Shown here: positions 24,541 through 35,870 of the stretch, one piece after another
Layout: each line of letters begins with the position of its first letter
How positions within the stretch are numbered: position 1 is the first letter of the stretch
NCBI GenBank assembly: GCA_905147135.1
Contig: LR990051.1
Location: 17,885,115 to 17,949,114, forward strand
From: Blastobasis lacticolella
Taxonomy: Eukaryota > Arthropoda > Insecta > Lepidoptera > Blastobasidae
Length of the DNA: 64,000 bases
Direction of reading: 5' to 3'
Translations under genes and position numbers: made by a program
Notes under the pieces: model-generated
What the model saw: only the letters and a program-made list of their open reading frames with translations
Told to the model about the DNA's origin: nothing
The model's database searches: none

Positions 24541-24738
24541 CCATACATAGTATAAAACAAAGTCGCTTCCCGCCGTTTGTCCCTATGTATCAATATGTAT
24601 GTATCGATGTACGCTTAGATCTTTTAAAATACGAAACGGATTTGAATACGGTTTTCAACAATAGATAGAGTGATTCAAGAGGAATAATAAAAAAGAGTAG
24701 CTAGGGGTAAAGAAGGTGTATGTAGGGCTAGAACGCCA
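24541..24738 (+). mobile_element. Helitron-like non-autonomous element
   Basis: It carries the family sequence: CATAGTATAAAACAAAGTCG, then CGCTTAGATCTTTTAAAATA, then ATAGATAGAGTGATTCAAGA, then a GTAGG-rich end. The CTAGT terminus is not preserved. The better ended copy is at 57262-57464. Confidence 0.65.
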
Positions 24739-25190
24739 CGGGAACGATGTTGCTTTGGGTCTACTTGTTGGTTATAATAAGAAATCATATGGATTAAGCT
24801 GGCTCATTGTCAGCCATAGACTCGTGCAAATCTAGCAATATCTATCCTTGCACGTTTGGTAATACTTACGTTTTGTTTTAGACAATAAACTAGGTGTTTA
24901 TTGCCCATCGACCGTTGCTGTAGTTTTTCACGAGCTGCAAATCGGATGCTAGAATAATAAAGACGGCCACGTAACTACCTAACGTACGATAATATACAAT
25001 GTTAGACGAATATGTAATGTAAGCTTAAAAGATTTAGCTTGCTTAGATATTAAGATATTAAGAAATTATTTTTCCAGTGCTATATTTCATATTGCTTTAT
25101 TATCACGTTTAAGCTGCGTCAACGCTCAATGATGCTAAGGACAAATTTGCTGTTCATCACTCACTCACGACCCTCTCACGGCTTACTTTC

Positions 25191-25544
25191 GGAGCTTTGG
25201 TTGCCGAGTGGTAAAGGTATCCGACTCGCAAGCGAGAGGTACCGGGTTCGAATCCCACTGCGGCCATGTACCAATGACTCTTTCTGAGTTATGTACATTA
25301 GTTGAATGCTAATCGATGTTCTTACGGTGTGGGAAAACATCGTGATGAAACTTGCACATTTAGGCGACTGAGTGTGTAACCATGATCCAATCTGGTCTGA
25401 TTCCCCTGGTAGCAGGGTCACAGATAGCAGTCGCTTCACTGTAGTCACATGATCTGCCAAATCCTGGATCACGGTCAATGCGGACCCCGGGCCCTCGTGC
25501 GAGAGTACGTCCTGGACATTAACGCCAAGATGATGATGATGATG
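25191..25544 (+). mobile_element. tRNA-derived SINE-1, full length
   Basis: The tRNA-like head includes GGTTGCCGAGTGG (A-box region) and GGTTCGAATCC (perfect B box). It is followed by the complete body and an AACGCCAAG end with a (TGA)n tail. It is flanked by diverged direct copies of about 50 bp (25127-25179 and 25547-25600). Confidence 0.9.
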
Positions 25545-27756
25545 CACTCCATAATGCCAAGGACTAATTTACCGTTGATCATTCCTTCACGACTCTCAGT
25601 ATGAGGAACATGGCGCAAGGAGGAGGGGGGGGGGGGAAGCTTAGCGGTCACAAGGCGGCAAATTGTCGCTTAGTGGCCCTAGCACAAAGTGTGTTCGCGA
25701 CTAAGCTCGCGCCGCGAGAGAGCGTTTCTCTCTTTCTCTCAATACTAAGACGAAAGAGATAGCAATACCTATGTCGCGCTTTTTCTTGCTTATCGCGCGC
25801 GAGAGCAACTTGTGCTAGGCCTACGCTCCTATGTTGGGTGAAGTCGGGCGACGTTTATGCTTTCTATTGCATTGAAAGTGTGAACTTTCAACTATCACTT
25901 TTGTTATAGCTAAGAAGCTTACTTTAACCTCATCTCACTATCCTTAGCAGCGTGTATTAGAAAAGTTTGATCCTCCTTCTTGTCCGTTGGAAATAAGGGC
26001 ACTATGGAACAAGTTCGTGGAGCTCTTGAAAGGACTTACTGTAGCGAATTCGATAGAAGACCGATAGGCCGGCGAAACTTCGGTGACCCTGACTTAGAAG
26101 ATGGGATCTGACATGCGTCATCACCAATCAGCCTTTTGGCACGTCTTTCAAGTCAAGAGCTTCAAGTTGATACTTGGTGGTGCTGTCCATGAGGTATCAT
26201 AAGCGACCAGACTTGTACTTAGTATAAATTGAGAAGTTGTCTCGGTTTGAAGGACTTTCTCTCCTCTCCTTTTTTGAAGTTCTTCCCTCAAGTTTTTAGC
26301 AGCCAATTGGGTTCTTACCTCAACATAAGGTCCAACCCCTACGTGCATACTTACACACTATACCTTGCTCTATTAAGTTGTCCTCAATTTCCTCTACAAC
26401 CGTTGAAATTTAACAATTTCGAAGTGGATCCCACTGTTAGAGGCTTGTGGCAGTACGGGTACATTATCCCCGAAAGTACTTAAAGGGAAATTGTCTATCG
26501 CAGGGCAACAATCAGGTAGAGAAAGGGTTCCCGTGGGAAATTTACCTTCACCGTAACCAATCCCCGTAGCCGGGCTGTAACGCGCCCTTGCGAATCGAAA
26601 ATGGCGGATAACGTTTGCTGATGGTACCGCGCGGCAGGAAAAGGTGCGCATAGAGCCTATTTTAGCTTGCACCGAATTTTATTAACTAAATTAAGAGATA
26701 TTTTATTAACGTAGTACGCAGTGGCTTTAAATAGCAGAGCCACAGCTGTGTTTGCATACCTATAATGTTACTAGTAGACTGCGAGGGCGCCGTAGGTTAT
26801 CGAGTTCAGGAAAAAGTCCACTTTGAAGCTATAGTAGAGGTTTAGGTGACCCACAATACGTTGGTCTGCTCGAGAACAACTTTGTAAGAAAAAAAAATTA
26901 CATTAATAAAAAATTCAGCTTTTCGTAGCAATAGTACTTAGATGTCCTCTTGTGGGTTCTAGTAGTAAAAAAATGACCAGCCTAACATACCCTTGGCTGT
27001 TTCGCTTTTCAGCCATATCAAAGTCACTTTTCTTTTTGGTGACGTAGGATCACCTACGACGCCCTTATAGTCTATAGGCGTTCTCATAGTGCTCGTCAGC
27101 TAAATGAACGCACTGCTTCAAGATTACGGCTCTATGATTGGTCAATTTTGTTCATTTTGATGGCCGCATGGTGTCGATCGCCACTCAAGTAGTGTCACCC
27201 TGAAACTAGATTTGTAGTAAGAATCGTATGCGTTAACGCGCATGTACCTACTATGTGACCTTATAGTAACGTCTGGATACGGGTGTAAGTTGGCATGTTA
27301 AGTGCCTGTGATTACGCTAGCAACCATATCCTTGAAACTGGAACACACACCTAGGCAGCCTCTTTAGACTGGACCACCTAGAATTTGAAAAGCTAGAATT
27401 TATGTTTTCATGGAAAGATAAAGACGTGTAAGTAATATGAATAATGATGAGTCAAACATACCTACATAAAAGTCAGCAGACACTCTGTCTGCAAGTACTA
27501 CTTTTGTGTGTGCAGACACTATTTGTTTGTTTTGCAGGTACACAAAAATTTTCCAATTTTTTCCAAGAAAGTTTTCCATACTTAAGTTATTCATTCTATT
27601 TGCGTTTTTAAACATTGTACCTATCTTTAATTAGTTCAACGCGCTAATAGTTATTGATTTCAGTTAGTCTATTGACCGTTTATACAGACATCTTAACTTT
27701 ACTTATCGCACATTACAATTTAAGTTTCGTAAAATAAAGTCTAGATTTATGAGTTT
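25545..27756. other. Unassigned non-repetitive DNA
   Basis: It holds a poly-G run (about 25622-25636) and a GC-richer stretch (25640-26680) with several unrecognised short frames on both strands. None shows a known domain. The frames at 26229-26483 (+) and 26394-26672 (-) overlap in antisense and are probably chance. Confidence 0.4.
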
Positions 27757-27990
27757 TGACGACCTGAGTGGTTCAAATGGTTAACATGCTGGTCTTTCAC
27801 GCAGAGGTCCCGTTCGATTCCGCCCGGTCGTAATTGAAATGATGAACTTTAATTTTGTTACGGGTGTGGATGTTGTATGTATTTAAAATATATAAGTAGT
27901 TTATCAATTTTCTGGCATCCATAACACAAACTTTGCTTACTTTGGGGCTCGATGGCGCTGTGTGAATTGTTCAAGCACATATTTATTTAT
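27757..27990 (+). mobile_element. tRNA-Gly-derived SINE-2, diverged copy
   Basis: The head reads GACCTGAGTGGTTCAAATGG with a damaged B box (CGTTCGATTCCGC). The body matches 28700-28975 and ends in an ATTTATTTATTTA tail. Confidence 0.8.
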
Positions 27991-28699
27991 TTATGAGTAG
28001 TTTGCTTTGAAGCATTATTTTTTAGTAGGACGGATGTAAGTTTTCCGGTCAAGTGTATTTTAGTCTTCTAATACCACAGAATATAAAGCGACAATTCCAA
28101 CAATTAAATGATTAGGTATTTAGGTAAAAGCAACGTTTTTTATCGGTTTATACGAGCCTAACTAGAACAGGCGGTAATTTAGTAAGTACCCCTTCTCACG
28201 TAGTTGACGACGACAATTTAGATTTCATAGTCACTAAAGGACAATAAAAAATATTATTTATAAATGTCTCCCCCTCATAGAACCGGTTAGAACGAAAACG
28301 CCGGAGGAAATGTGATTTTCCTTATTTGTCCAATAATATTATTCCCCACGAGCCTCCACATTAACTGCATTGCCTTAGGACTGTTGTTTTTCATCTCTGA
28401 TAGCATGTTTACTTTAATTATTTCAAGCCATGGGCGATAGAAATACTAGGACAGTCTACGAGTCAGACAGATCGAGCTTGGGTCCTTCTTGTTCGACAAC
28501 GGAAATGATGATAGACACGTTCAATCGATACACTTGTCTTCTTAAAAACAGCCCATCAGAGTTCTCTGTTGGACTTGTAACCTCTTCCGCATAAGTGGAG
28601 GGCTAAATCATAATCATAATCATAATTTATTAATAACATTCGTTACAAGTCATTATTTTACATATTAAATACATTTGCAATGTCATATTACATAATAAT
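27991..28699. other. Spacer, nothing recognised
   Basis: AT-rich DNA. A (TCATAA)n run at 28610-28628 resembles a LINE 3' tail, but no LINE body follows. Confidence 0.35.
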
Positions 28700-28975
28700 A
28701 CCTAAGTGGTTCAGTGGTCAACATGCCGGTTTGCCACGCAAGAGGTCCCGGGTTCGATTCCCGGCCGGGCAGAAATTGAAATGATGAATTTTAATTTCTG
28801 TTACGGGTCTGGGTGTTCTAGGTATGTATAACAAGTATGTATTTCAAAAATATATAAGTTGTTTATCAGTTATCTAGCACCCATAACACAAGCTTTGCTT
28901 ACTTTGGGGCTAGATGGCGTTGTGTGAATTTGTCCACGATTATTTATTTACTTATTTATTTATTTAATAATAAAA
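28700..28975 (+). mobile_element. tRNA-Gly-derived SINE-2, full length
   Basis: The head has the A-box region AGTGGTTCAGTGG, an anticodon-loop-like TTGCCACGC and the B box GGTTCGATTCC followed by CCGGCCGGGCAG. This closely resembles tRNA-Gly(GCC). The body ends GGCGTTGTGTGAATTTGTCC and a TTAT-repeat tail. AATAAT flanks both sides and may be the target duplication. Confidence 0.9.
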
Positions 28976-30545
28976 TTATTAACTAGTGAAATGTCAACAA
29001 TATAAAATATTTAATTCATTATAATAGTTACTAATAGAGTGTAGAAAAAAGTTTATTTGAGATATTTAGATTTAAAAATTCATTATAACTAAAAAATTAA
29101 AAATATAATCTCCACGCTTATATCCGTTCATATTTGAAATATCGTTGTAGACAATTAAAAATATAATTAAGTGTCTCATGAGAATTTAGCATTTAATTTT
29201 TATGTAAAGTATCTCTTCCTTCACCTTATCTTATTGTTTATCCCGCACCGTCTACCGTTTTCGTTCATATTGTTTTTTCACGGTTGACTGGTAGATAAGG
29301 CTATTTTAGCTTTAAGTCCGCCACTATACCTTTAGTGCATAAAGTTTAATTAATATATAAATAAACATCCTTTTGGGTTAATAACTCAATCTAGGTAGCA
29401 AATATAATTATAGGTAAGTAAAAGTACTTATATAATTTAGGTTATCATTTGATAGGCCCTGAATGTCCTTTGAGTATATCTCCACGCTTGACAGGCGGGT
29501 TGTAGTTTTTTTAGTCCCACCATGACAGGTAATGGGTACCTTCCGGGATAGCGGAGGAGGGAGGTGTAGAATACCCATCGTATACCAGCGGCCGGGCTGG
29601 TAATGTGGGCCTTGCTACGAAAACCTAAGCACCTACCCACTAAACTCTGTCTTGGGAATGCCAATAGCCTGGCAGAGTTTTCATGGCTTCATCGGAGGCG
29701 ACACCCTATCAGGGTGGGCTGACAAATATTTTTCGCTAGAGTTTTCATACAAATAGGAAAAAAACGGATCGTAGATCGTAGAGTATTCGAAGTTTTGTGC
29801 ATACAGTTACAGTTGAGGTTATCAAGTACAATTTCAGTACAAGTTGCAACGCCAACTCTAATCGCTGAGCTCTAATAAGTTCTTATTCATAACAAGCTTT
29901 TATCGCGTGGTAAAAGTACCTATTCTTCAAGATTATTCCAAAGAGCCCACACACGTTGGGGTTATATCCAGCTCCATGGTACCATATTAATGTCATCCAA
30001 GTTCATCCAAGAAATAGGAATACCAAACAGCTCAATCCAAATTGTCGAAAAATTTTTTGCAAACTTTTGACGGAAAACTTACATACGAACAGTGCAAGTT
30101 AAATAAATTGCTAAAATGCTTGCTAACAACTAAACAATCATTATAACACGCTCACACATCCTTGATATCTATAAGAATACGACCCATTATTCGCATACAC
30201 TTATTACACTCAGCACTAGTTAAATATGCGGATAAACGATAAGTGGTTTCTGAGGAAACAGATCGCATGCTGAATACCCCACTTCGACATGAACCAAGCC
30301 AATCAACTCTACTCTGGATTTGTTTGTCGTAACGTATCCTCAGCAATTTTAATTGTCTACAACTTGACCCGTTCTTCATACGACCGTCGTTCGCTCAATT
30401 TAATCCCAACCGTTATAATTTCGAGAGTGTATTGCTTGTTGAGGTCTTACTCAATTACTCTGTCGTTAACCAGCGCTAATGTTGGCTATTGTTGGTGTAG
30501 TATTATTAGGTAGTGTAGTATTCTTATTATGTAGTATTAGGAATT
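28976..30545. other. Spacer with a possible degenerate repeat
   Basis: At 29455-29735 a GC-richer segment (CCCACCATGACAGGTAATGG and further) resembles a common lepidopteran retroelement end. An antisense frame reads in patches, but the family is uncertain. The rest is AT-rich. Confidence 0.35.
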
Positions 30546-30785
30546 AGCCGTGTGGTGTCCGGCAGAGTAGAATAGAACCCTTAAACTCGTGGGTGTCAAA
30601 CAAGGCTACTAATGGTTTCGAGGCAAAAGATCTAGAGTCTCCATAGGCTGGAAAATGGGCAGTAGCTTTTTTCATTTTTATAGTTGCAACATTGCGATCT
30701 CCAACCCGCCTGTTAACCCGCGTGGCCATTATGGAAATAACCTTCCCTCTCATGGGACTGTTATGGGCTGTGATGATAATAATGT
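30546..30785 (+). mobile_element. SINE-3-like element
   Basis: It begins AGCCGTGTGGTGTCCGGCAG and ends GGGCTGTGATGAT, the same borders as the other copies. The fixed 5' end points to a SINE-like unit, not a truncated LINE. No convincing A or B box was found, so the promoter type is unknown. Confidence 0.8.
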
Positions 30786-30808
30786 TGATTAGCAATTAGG
30801 GAAGTATA

Positions 30809-31065
30809 GTAGAGCTCTTCTAGTCTAAGATGACGCGCCCCACTACTTAGTTAGTTGATTTCGATGTGTGAGTGCAAATATTGATAACGACACTGCATCT
30901 GTGTGAGAGCCAATGAACGACGCGTGTTCCTACGTTTGAATCTCACCGGCAACTGGATGACCAATTACAACGGCATTTGTATATGTATTGCGTCCATATT
31001 TTATACTTGCTTGTGTGCGGTAATGCGATAGTGGGGCGCGTCATTTTAGATTAGACGAGCTCTAC
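30809..31065. mobile_element. 257-bp MITE, copy 2 (family M1)
   Basis: Same length and ends as 20012-20268. The inverted repeats begin GTAGAGCTC and include GATGACGCGCCCCACTA. It is inserted about 20 bases past the SINE-3-like element. Confidence 0.85.
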
Positions 31066-31687
31066 TTGCTATGATTAGTGGTATAGTTCGCCATATGGTG
31101 TCTGACAGAGTAGGGCGTGGATATCAAGATTCCGGAACATAAGATTTTTTTTCTGATATTACTGTAGTATTATTATGTATGTATTTATTGTAGTGAGTTT
31201 TGTTTGAATAAGTTAGCGCAATACAAGAAATAGTTGAGGCAGAGGTAGGTCAGACCCGAGTATAATCCTTTCGCTGTCTATAAGAGTCACAGTCACTGGT
31301 TCAGCCTTGGTCTAAATTATAATGCAGAATATATCGCATATAGACAAACAAGTTAAGCCATCGTAAAGGAAGTCGGAAGAGGCGATAAAGTTATTTAACG
31401 GAATAATTTCGTTTAAGTTTTTACCGACGATTAATTTTATTATTAATATTTGACATGGTACTTTAATGTTGACATCTAGATGGTTTATTGATTTGACATT
31501 TATTTATTTTAATTAAAATTGTATTGGGTGTATGACATGTCATGTGTATTGGATATTTGAAACGGTGTTTATATTGTTTTCAGACATTATTTACACAATT
31601 AATTACTATTTGACATGTTTTTTATGTAGCTAATATTCTATTTTAAATTTGTACGTGAAATGGACGGTCATAGATAAGCATTTTTTA
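31066..31687. other. Spacer, nothing recognised
   Basis: AT-rich sequence. TTGACAT/TGACATG motifs recur between 31450 and 31620, without further structure. Confidence 0.3.
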
Positions 31688-31755
31688 AATATTTTTATTT
31701 TATGTTATAGGGCAGACAAACAAGCATGCGGGCAACCATCAGGTGGCCTGATATA
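31688..31755 (-). mobile_element. LINE 3' tail (family B), short
   Basis: TTTATGTTATAGGGCAGACA and CATGCGGGCAACCATCAGG match the antisense family B end. Only about 70 bp are retained. Confidence 0.65.
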
Positions 31756-32052
31756 AATACATTTACATTAGATATAAATATCAGATACCTTTTTACCTGT
31801 GTTACCACAAACACAATAACTTGAATTGAGAAAAATGAATTAAATTGAACCGATACTCTTGCAACAACTGCGCATTTGCCTTGCACCGCAGTCCTTGCCA
31901 ATACCGTGGGAAATAATTTTCGTGTCAAACGCAAGCACATTGAGTGTCAAGAACACGACTTTGTCAATAGTAATCAGGTGACACGTTAGCGTCGGATTGC
32001 AAATAAGTGTCAGACATACAAACGATTCAATATCTAATGTAATGTAATATTG

Positions 32053-32245
32053 AATCGTTTCTCGCTCGTACGATTCGGATATGGAATGAGCTCCCAGTCA
32101 CAGTGTTTCCTTGGACTATGACATGGGATCCTTTAAGAGGTATATTAGAGGGCTCCTTAGTGGCGGGCAAGGCATTGGTAGCGCCCCTGGTGTTGCTGAT
32201 GTCCATAAGCGGCGGTGACCACTTTCCATCAGGTGGCCCGATGTC
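32053..32245 (+). mobile_element. LINE 3' end (family B)
   Basis: Sense copy of the ORF end (CGTTTCTCGCTCGTACGATT through CTTTCCATCAGGTGGCCCG). It is 5'-truncated and the frame is degraded. Confidence 0.75.
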
Positions 32246-32349
32246 AATTATTTCCAATTTTGTCCTTTTATGTGTACATTTAACTGTTTTGCTCTACTTT
32301 GGTCTCGTCCGCTTTATTTCTGAAAGTGATATCTAATGAGCAGTCATCA

Positions 32350-32460
32350 TTAACATCATAATATCAATCGGAAGGTCCACTGCTGGGCATAGGCCTCCCC
32401 CAGAGATCTCCACAAAGGCCGGTCCTGTGCCGTCCAAATCCTGCTGGTACCTGCGATCAT
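32350..32460 (-). mobile_element. RTE-clade LINE 3' end
   Basis: Antisense reading encodes the RTE C-terminal signature DRPLWRSLGEAYAQQWT, followed by a short tail. In the plus text this is CCACTGCTGGGCATAGGCCT. 5'-truncated. Confidence 0.8.
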
Positions 32461-32559
32461 TACCAGATCTACCAGATCTCAGTGCTAGAAGGCTCACTAT
32501 GCAATCATAGCTATACTAACTGTGCTAGTATAACAACATGCTAAAATAGTCATCTGGAT

Positions 32560-33110
32560 TTGACAGATCAGATAATTACAATGGAGCGACTGCCACCCGA
32601 CCTCCGTGACCCTGTTACCAAGGGCACCTGATTGAATAATGGTTACACATTCAGTCGCCTCTGCAGGTTTCATCACGATGTTTCCCTCACCGTAGGAACA
32701 TCGGTTAGCAATTAAAATATTTGTACATAACTCAGAAAAGAGTCAAGAGTTTTTTTTTATGTTATCCGGCAGACAAACAGGCATGCGGGTCACCTGATGG
32801 AAAGTGGTCACCGCCGCCTATGGACACCAGCAACACCAGGGGAGTCACCAATGCGTTGCCCGCCTCTGACGAGACCTCTAATATACCTCTGGAACGATCC
32901 CATGTCATAGTCCAAAGGAAACACTGTGGCTGGGAGCTCATTCCACATCCGAATCGTACGAGCGAGAAACGTTCATTCAAACCTTTACGTGGTGACCAAC
33001 AGAGGGTCTACGTAGTGGGGATGAGTACATGGCCGTAGTGGGATTCAAAACCGGTACCTCTTACTTACGAGTTGGATACCTTGCCATTCGGCCACCGAAT
33101 GCCAAGATGA
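32560..33110 (-). mobile_element. SINE-1 interrupted by a LINE tail
   Basis: SINE-1 body at 32560-32750 and tRNA-like head at 33025-33110 (antisense CGGCCACCGA end). They are separated by the family B LINE fragment inserted between them. The far 3' end (GGCGGACCCCGGG block) is missing. Confidence 0.8.
32751..33022 (-). mobile_element. LINE 3' end (family B) nested in SINE-1
   Basis: Starts with a poly-T run (A-tail), then CCGGCAGACAAACAGGCATG and the antisense ORF end. It inserted within the SINE at the TCATTGGTACATGG position; a target duplication is not clean. Confidence 0.8.
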
Positions 33111-33344
33111 TGATAATGATAATGATGACCTCGGTTTTGCTTACTTTTACATAGATATTTCTCATTGTGACAAACCCAGTTACACAAACAAAAATAGTTG
33201 TGACAATTTATATGTGAGCCATAGTACTATTGAACCATGATATGATTAGGGTACTGATATTATATGATGGATATATTGGCTTTTCATGAGATCTGTTTTA
33301 ATAGGTTGTGAAATTTGTTAAATAAATTCTATTCAAGTTTTTTA

Positions 33345-33462
33345 TGCTAATAGGTAGACAAACCCTGCTGTTGCAAACGTCCATAGGCTGCGGTGACTGC
33401 TTACCATCAGGCAGGCCGCAAGCTTGTTTTCCACCTTAGTGGTATAAAAAACACACACAGAA
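33345..33462 (+). mobile_element. LINE 3' end (family B2)
   Basis: TTGCAAACGTCCATAGGCTG, then CAGGCAGGCCGCAAGCTTGT and TGGTATAAAAAA. Only the 3' end of B2. Confidence 0.7.
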
Positions 33463-33591
33463 AAGTGGGCCACCTGTTGGAAATGTACCACAAATGCGCT
33501 TTGCGGCCTAGGTGGGACACTATAGGCCGTTTCAGTGTTAAAATCATGGGTCCCTTGATTACTGGAGACCCGGCTGGAACACAATATAATT

Positions 33592-34778
33592 TAATAGTAG
33601 TTTATGCAACTCGCATATAAAAGGGGGTATTAAAACATGAATGTCTGATTATCATACCAGGTGTAACCGAGTATGATAATAGTTTGACACAAGTGTTTTA
33701 ATACCTAATTATATGCAGTTGCATACACTATTTTATGTACACTCATACTTTCATGTTAAAATTTCGTAACTATTTTTTGCTCAACTTTGCTGGAAGTAAG
33801 CTGCGAGTTAGTTCTGTTGTACATACGCGTCGAGGATATCAAGCGGCGGCTAATTTACTTCACTACTTTCACATTTATTTATTTAGGGATTTGCTTCAAG
33901 CAAGAAAAAACATTCACAAACACAAATTACAACAATTATAAAAAAGATTCTGTTTAGCAAGAAAATAATTCTATACATACTTACACACCCCCAGGAACAG
34001 GAAAGTATGAATTTTGAATTTGATATTCACATATTTAGATCTTCAGCCTGCTTCGCCACACCCGGGCGCCCGACAAAAAATAAAAGTGTTGCATAATGAT
34101 TAAAATGTTATTTTATCTACACTTATAGCGTAATGTTCCAATTTCATATTCGAAAACAGTTGTTTAAGGATACACTTTTTTCACGCCAGTCTATAAAATT
34201 TTAAAAAATTACTTTTCGATATAGCATTTCCCATACAAATTTCATGACAGCTGTAACGTAAAATAACTTTTTAATCATTATGCAACACTTATATTTTTTA
34301 AATTCGCGTCGGGCGCCTGGACACGGTCAAATGTAGGCTGAATACCTAGATGTCTTTAACAAATTCAAATTCAAAATTTAAATTTTCCTGTTTATATTCT
34401 GTGTCATTATTTTCCCGCTAAACAAAATATTTTTTGTAATTGTTGTAATTTGTGTTTGTGAATGTTTTTCTTATTTTAAGCAAATAAATAGATAAATGTG
34501 AAAGTAGTAAAGTGAATTTCCCGCCGCTTGATATCCTCGACGCGTAGATACAACAGAACTGACTCGCAGCTTACTACCAGCAAAGTTGAGAAAATTATAG
34601 GTACGATTTTTTAACATAAAAATACGAGTGTAGATAAAGTAGTGTATGCAACAGCATATAATTAGGTATTAAAACACTCGTGTCAACCTATTATCATACT
34701 CGGCTACGCCTCATATGATAAACAGACACTCATGTTTTAATACCCCCTTTTATATGACAGTTGCATAAACTACTATTA
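33592..34778. repeat. 1.19-kb foldback (inverted-repeat) element
   Basis: Two arms of about 520 bp (33592-34115 and 34259-34778) are inverted copies of segment A. They flank a 143-bp spacer that is segment C in reverse. Within each arm a smaller hairpin occurs; in the left arm, 33626-33656 pairs with 33672-33705. Arm landmarks are GAAGTAAGCTGCGAGT and GCGTCGAGGATATCAAGCGG. No coding capacity was recognised. Confidence 0.8.
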
Positions 34779-34780
34779 TG

Positions 34781-34925
34781 TTACAGCTGTAATGAAAATA
34801 ATATGGGAAATGCTGTAACACAAAGTAATTTTGAAAACTTTATGGACTGGCGTGTAAACCATTTATCCTTAAACGACTGTTTTCGAATATGTAATTGGAA
34901 CATTACGCCATGAGTGTGAATAAAA
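34781..34925 (+). repeat. Forward C segment next to the foldback
   Basis: This repeats the spacer sequence of the foldback in opposite orientation (CAGCTGTAATGAAAATAATA ... CGCCATGAGTGTGAATAAAA). The local order is therefore A, C-reversed, A-reversed, C. It corresponds to the A-C order at 16.5-17.1 kb plus one inverted duplicate. Confidence 0.75.
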
Positions 34926-35282
34926 TAATATTGTTTGGCATGAAATATTTTCAGCGGCATTCATATTACAAAATGTATAAAGTGAAATCGTATCAACAAA
35001 AGGCTTTGGAACACATCAGCCGGTGTTGCAAACTAATCAACTCTCACGCACGTGTACCGTTCTATAAGTGATAAATGGTAATGTTAACCGATCGTAATGA
35101 GAAACACATAATGAGGTTTCGCTTTTAATAGTTCTCCTGATATTCAATTTTGTCCTATTATAAATTAAGTGAACACGTACTCGGGTTTCTAATAAGACAA
35201 GGGTTTGCCCGCGATTCTGTCGAAGATTTCATATTCCTATTACTTTTTACAAGCTTTTTCAGTTCCACATGTCACCATGTCT
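34926..35282. other. Spacer of unclear relation to the foldback
   Basis: Not alignable by eye to the equivalent stretch at 17119-17440, except for its last 20-30 bases (AGTTCCACATGTCACCATGT). No gene was recognised. Confidence 0.4.
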
Positions 35283-35515
35283 CATCATCACATCATCACA
35301 GCCCGTAATCTCTCCCACGAAAAGGGAGTTTATTGCCATAATCTCCACGCTTTGCAGGCGGGTTGGAGATTTTATATAACAATGGAAAATGCTGCTGCCC
35401 ATTTTCCAGACTACGGAAACTCTGGATCTTTTGCCTCGAAAACATTAGTCGCCTTGTACGACACCCATGAGTGTAAGGGTTGGTGCTATTCTACTGTGCC
35501 GGACACCACACGGCT
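35283..35515 (-). mobile_element. SINE-3-like element with target duplication
   Basis: Antisense copy from the (TCA)n tail to CCGGACACCACACGGCT. Perfect 8-bp repeats CCATGTCT flank it (35275-35282; 35519-35526, three bases beyond the end). The related site at 17452-17459 has CCATGTCT once and no insertion. Confidence 0.85.
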
Positions 35516-35526
35516 ACGCCATGTCT

Positions 35527-35870
35527 ATTCGTAATAAATTCTTGCAAGGCTGTGATTGGTTTCCGAATGACCTGAAATTAGCACACTAATGTACCTAAGT
35601 TCAGTAACAATGCAATGTTATGACGCCATCGAGCTGAAGATGGAGACGGAAGGTGGCAATAGGAACTCCTAAACTACGCATGGTAAATCGAGTTTTTTTT
35701 TTATATTAGACAAGACAGGCTTTTGACCGCCATCTCACCTGTTGGTAAGTGACGATGCGGCGGTGTTTGGGCTCATTTGATTAGTCTTGACAAATACTCT
35801 GACTGATCATAGAGGATGAGCGATAAAAGGTTGCTATGAAAAAGTATTTTTATTTGAACTTGTTTCATTT
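35527..35870. repeat. Foldback-associated flank, interrupted copy
   Basis: Homologous to 17460-17730 (ACGGAAGGTGGCAATAGGAA and a shared stretch that follows). It is split by a LINE family C tail at 35696-35764. Confidence 0.65.
35696..35764 (-). mobile_element. LINE 3' tail (family C), short insertion
   Basis: Poly-T, then GACAAGACAGGCTTTTGACC and GCCATCTCACCTGTTGGTAA. It is absent from the paralogous site near 17633, where CGAGTTTGGGCTC is continuous. GTTT occurs on both sides. Confidence 0.8.

Noticed and set aside
26229..26672. Overlapping antisense frames as a real coding exon
   Set aside because: Neither strand shows a recognisable motif, and both frames are open over nearly the same bases, which is typical of chance.
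28700..28780. Functional tRNA-Gly gene
   Set aside because: The tRNA-like sequence is continuous with a SINE body shared by several copies, and the acceptor stem does not close.
32721..33038. 105-codon plus-strand frame (and similar frames at 41362-41778 and 58271-58795)
   Set aside because: These are antisense translations of the LINE family B 3' end and recur wherever that repeat lies.
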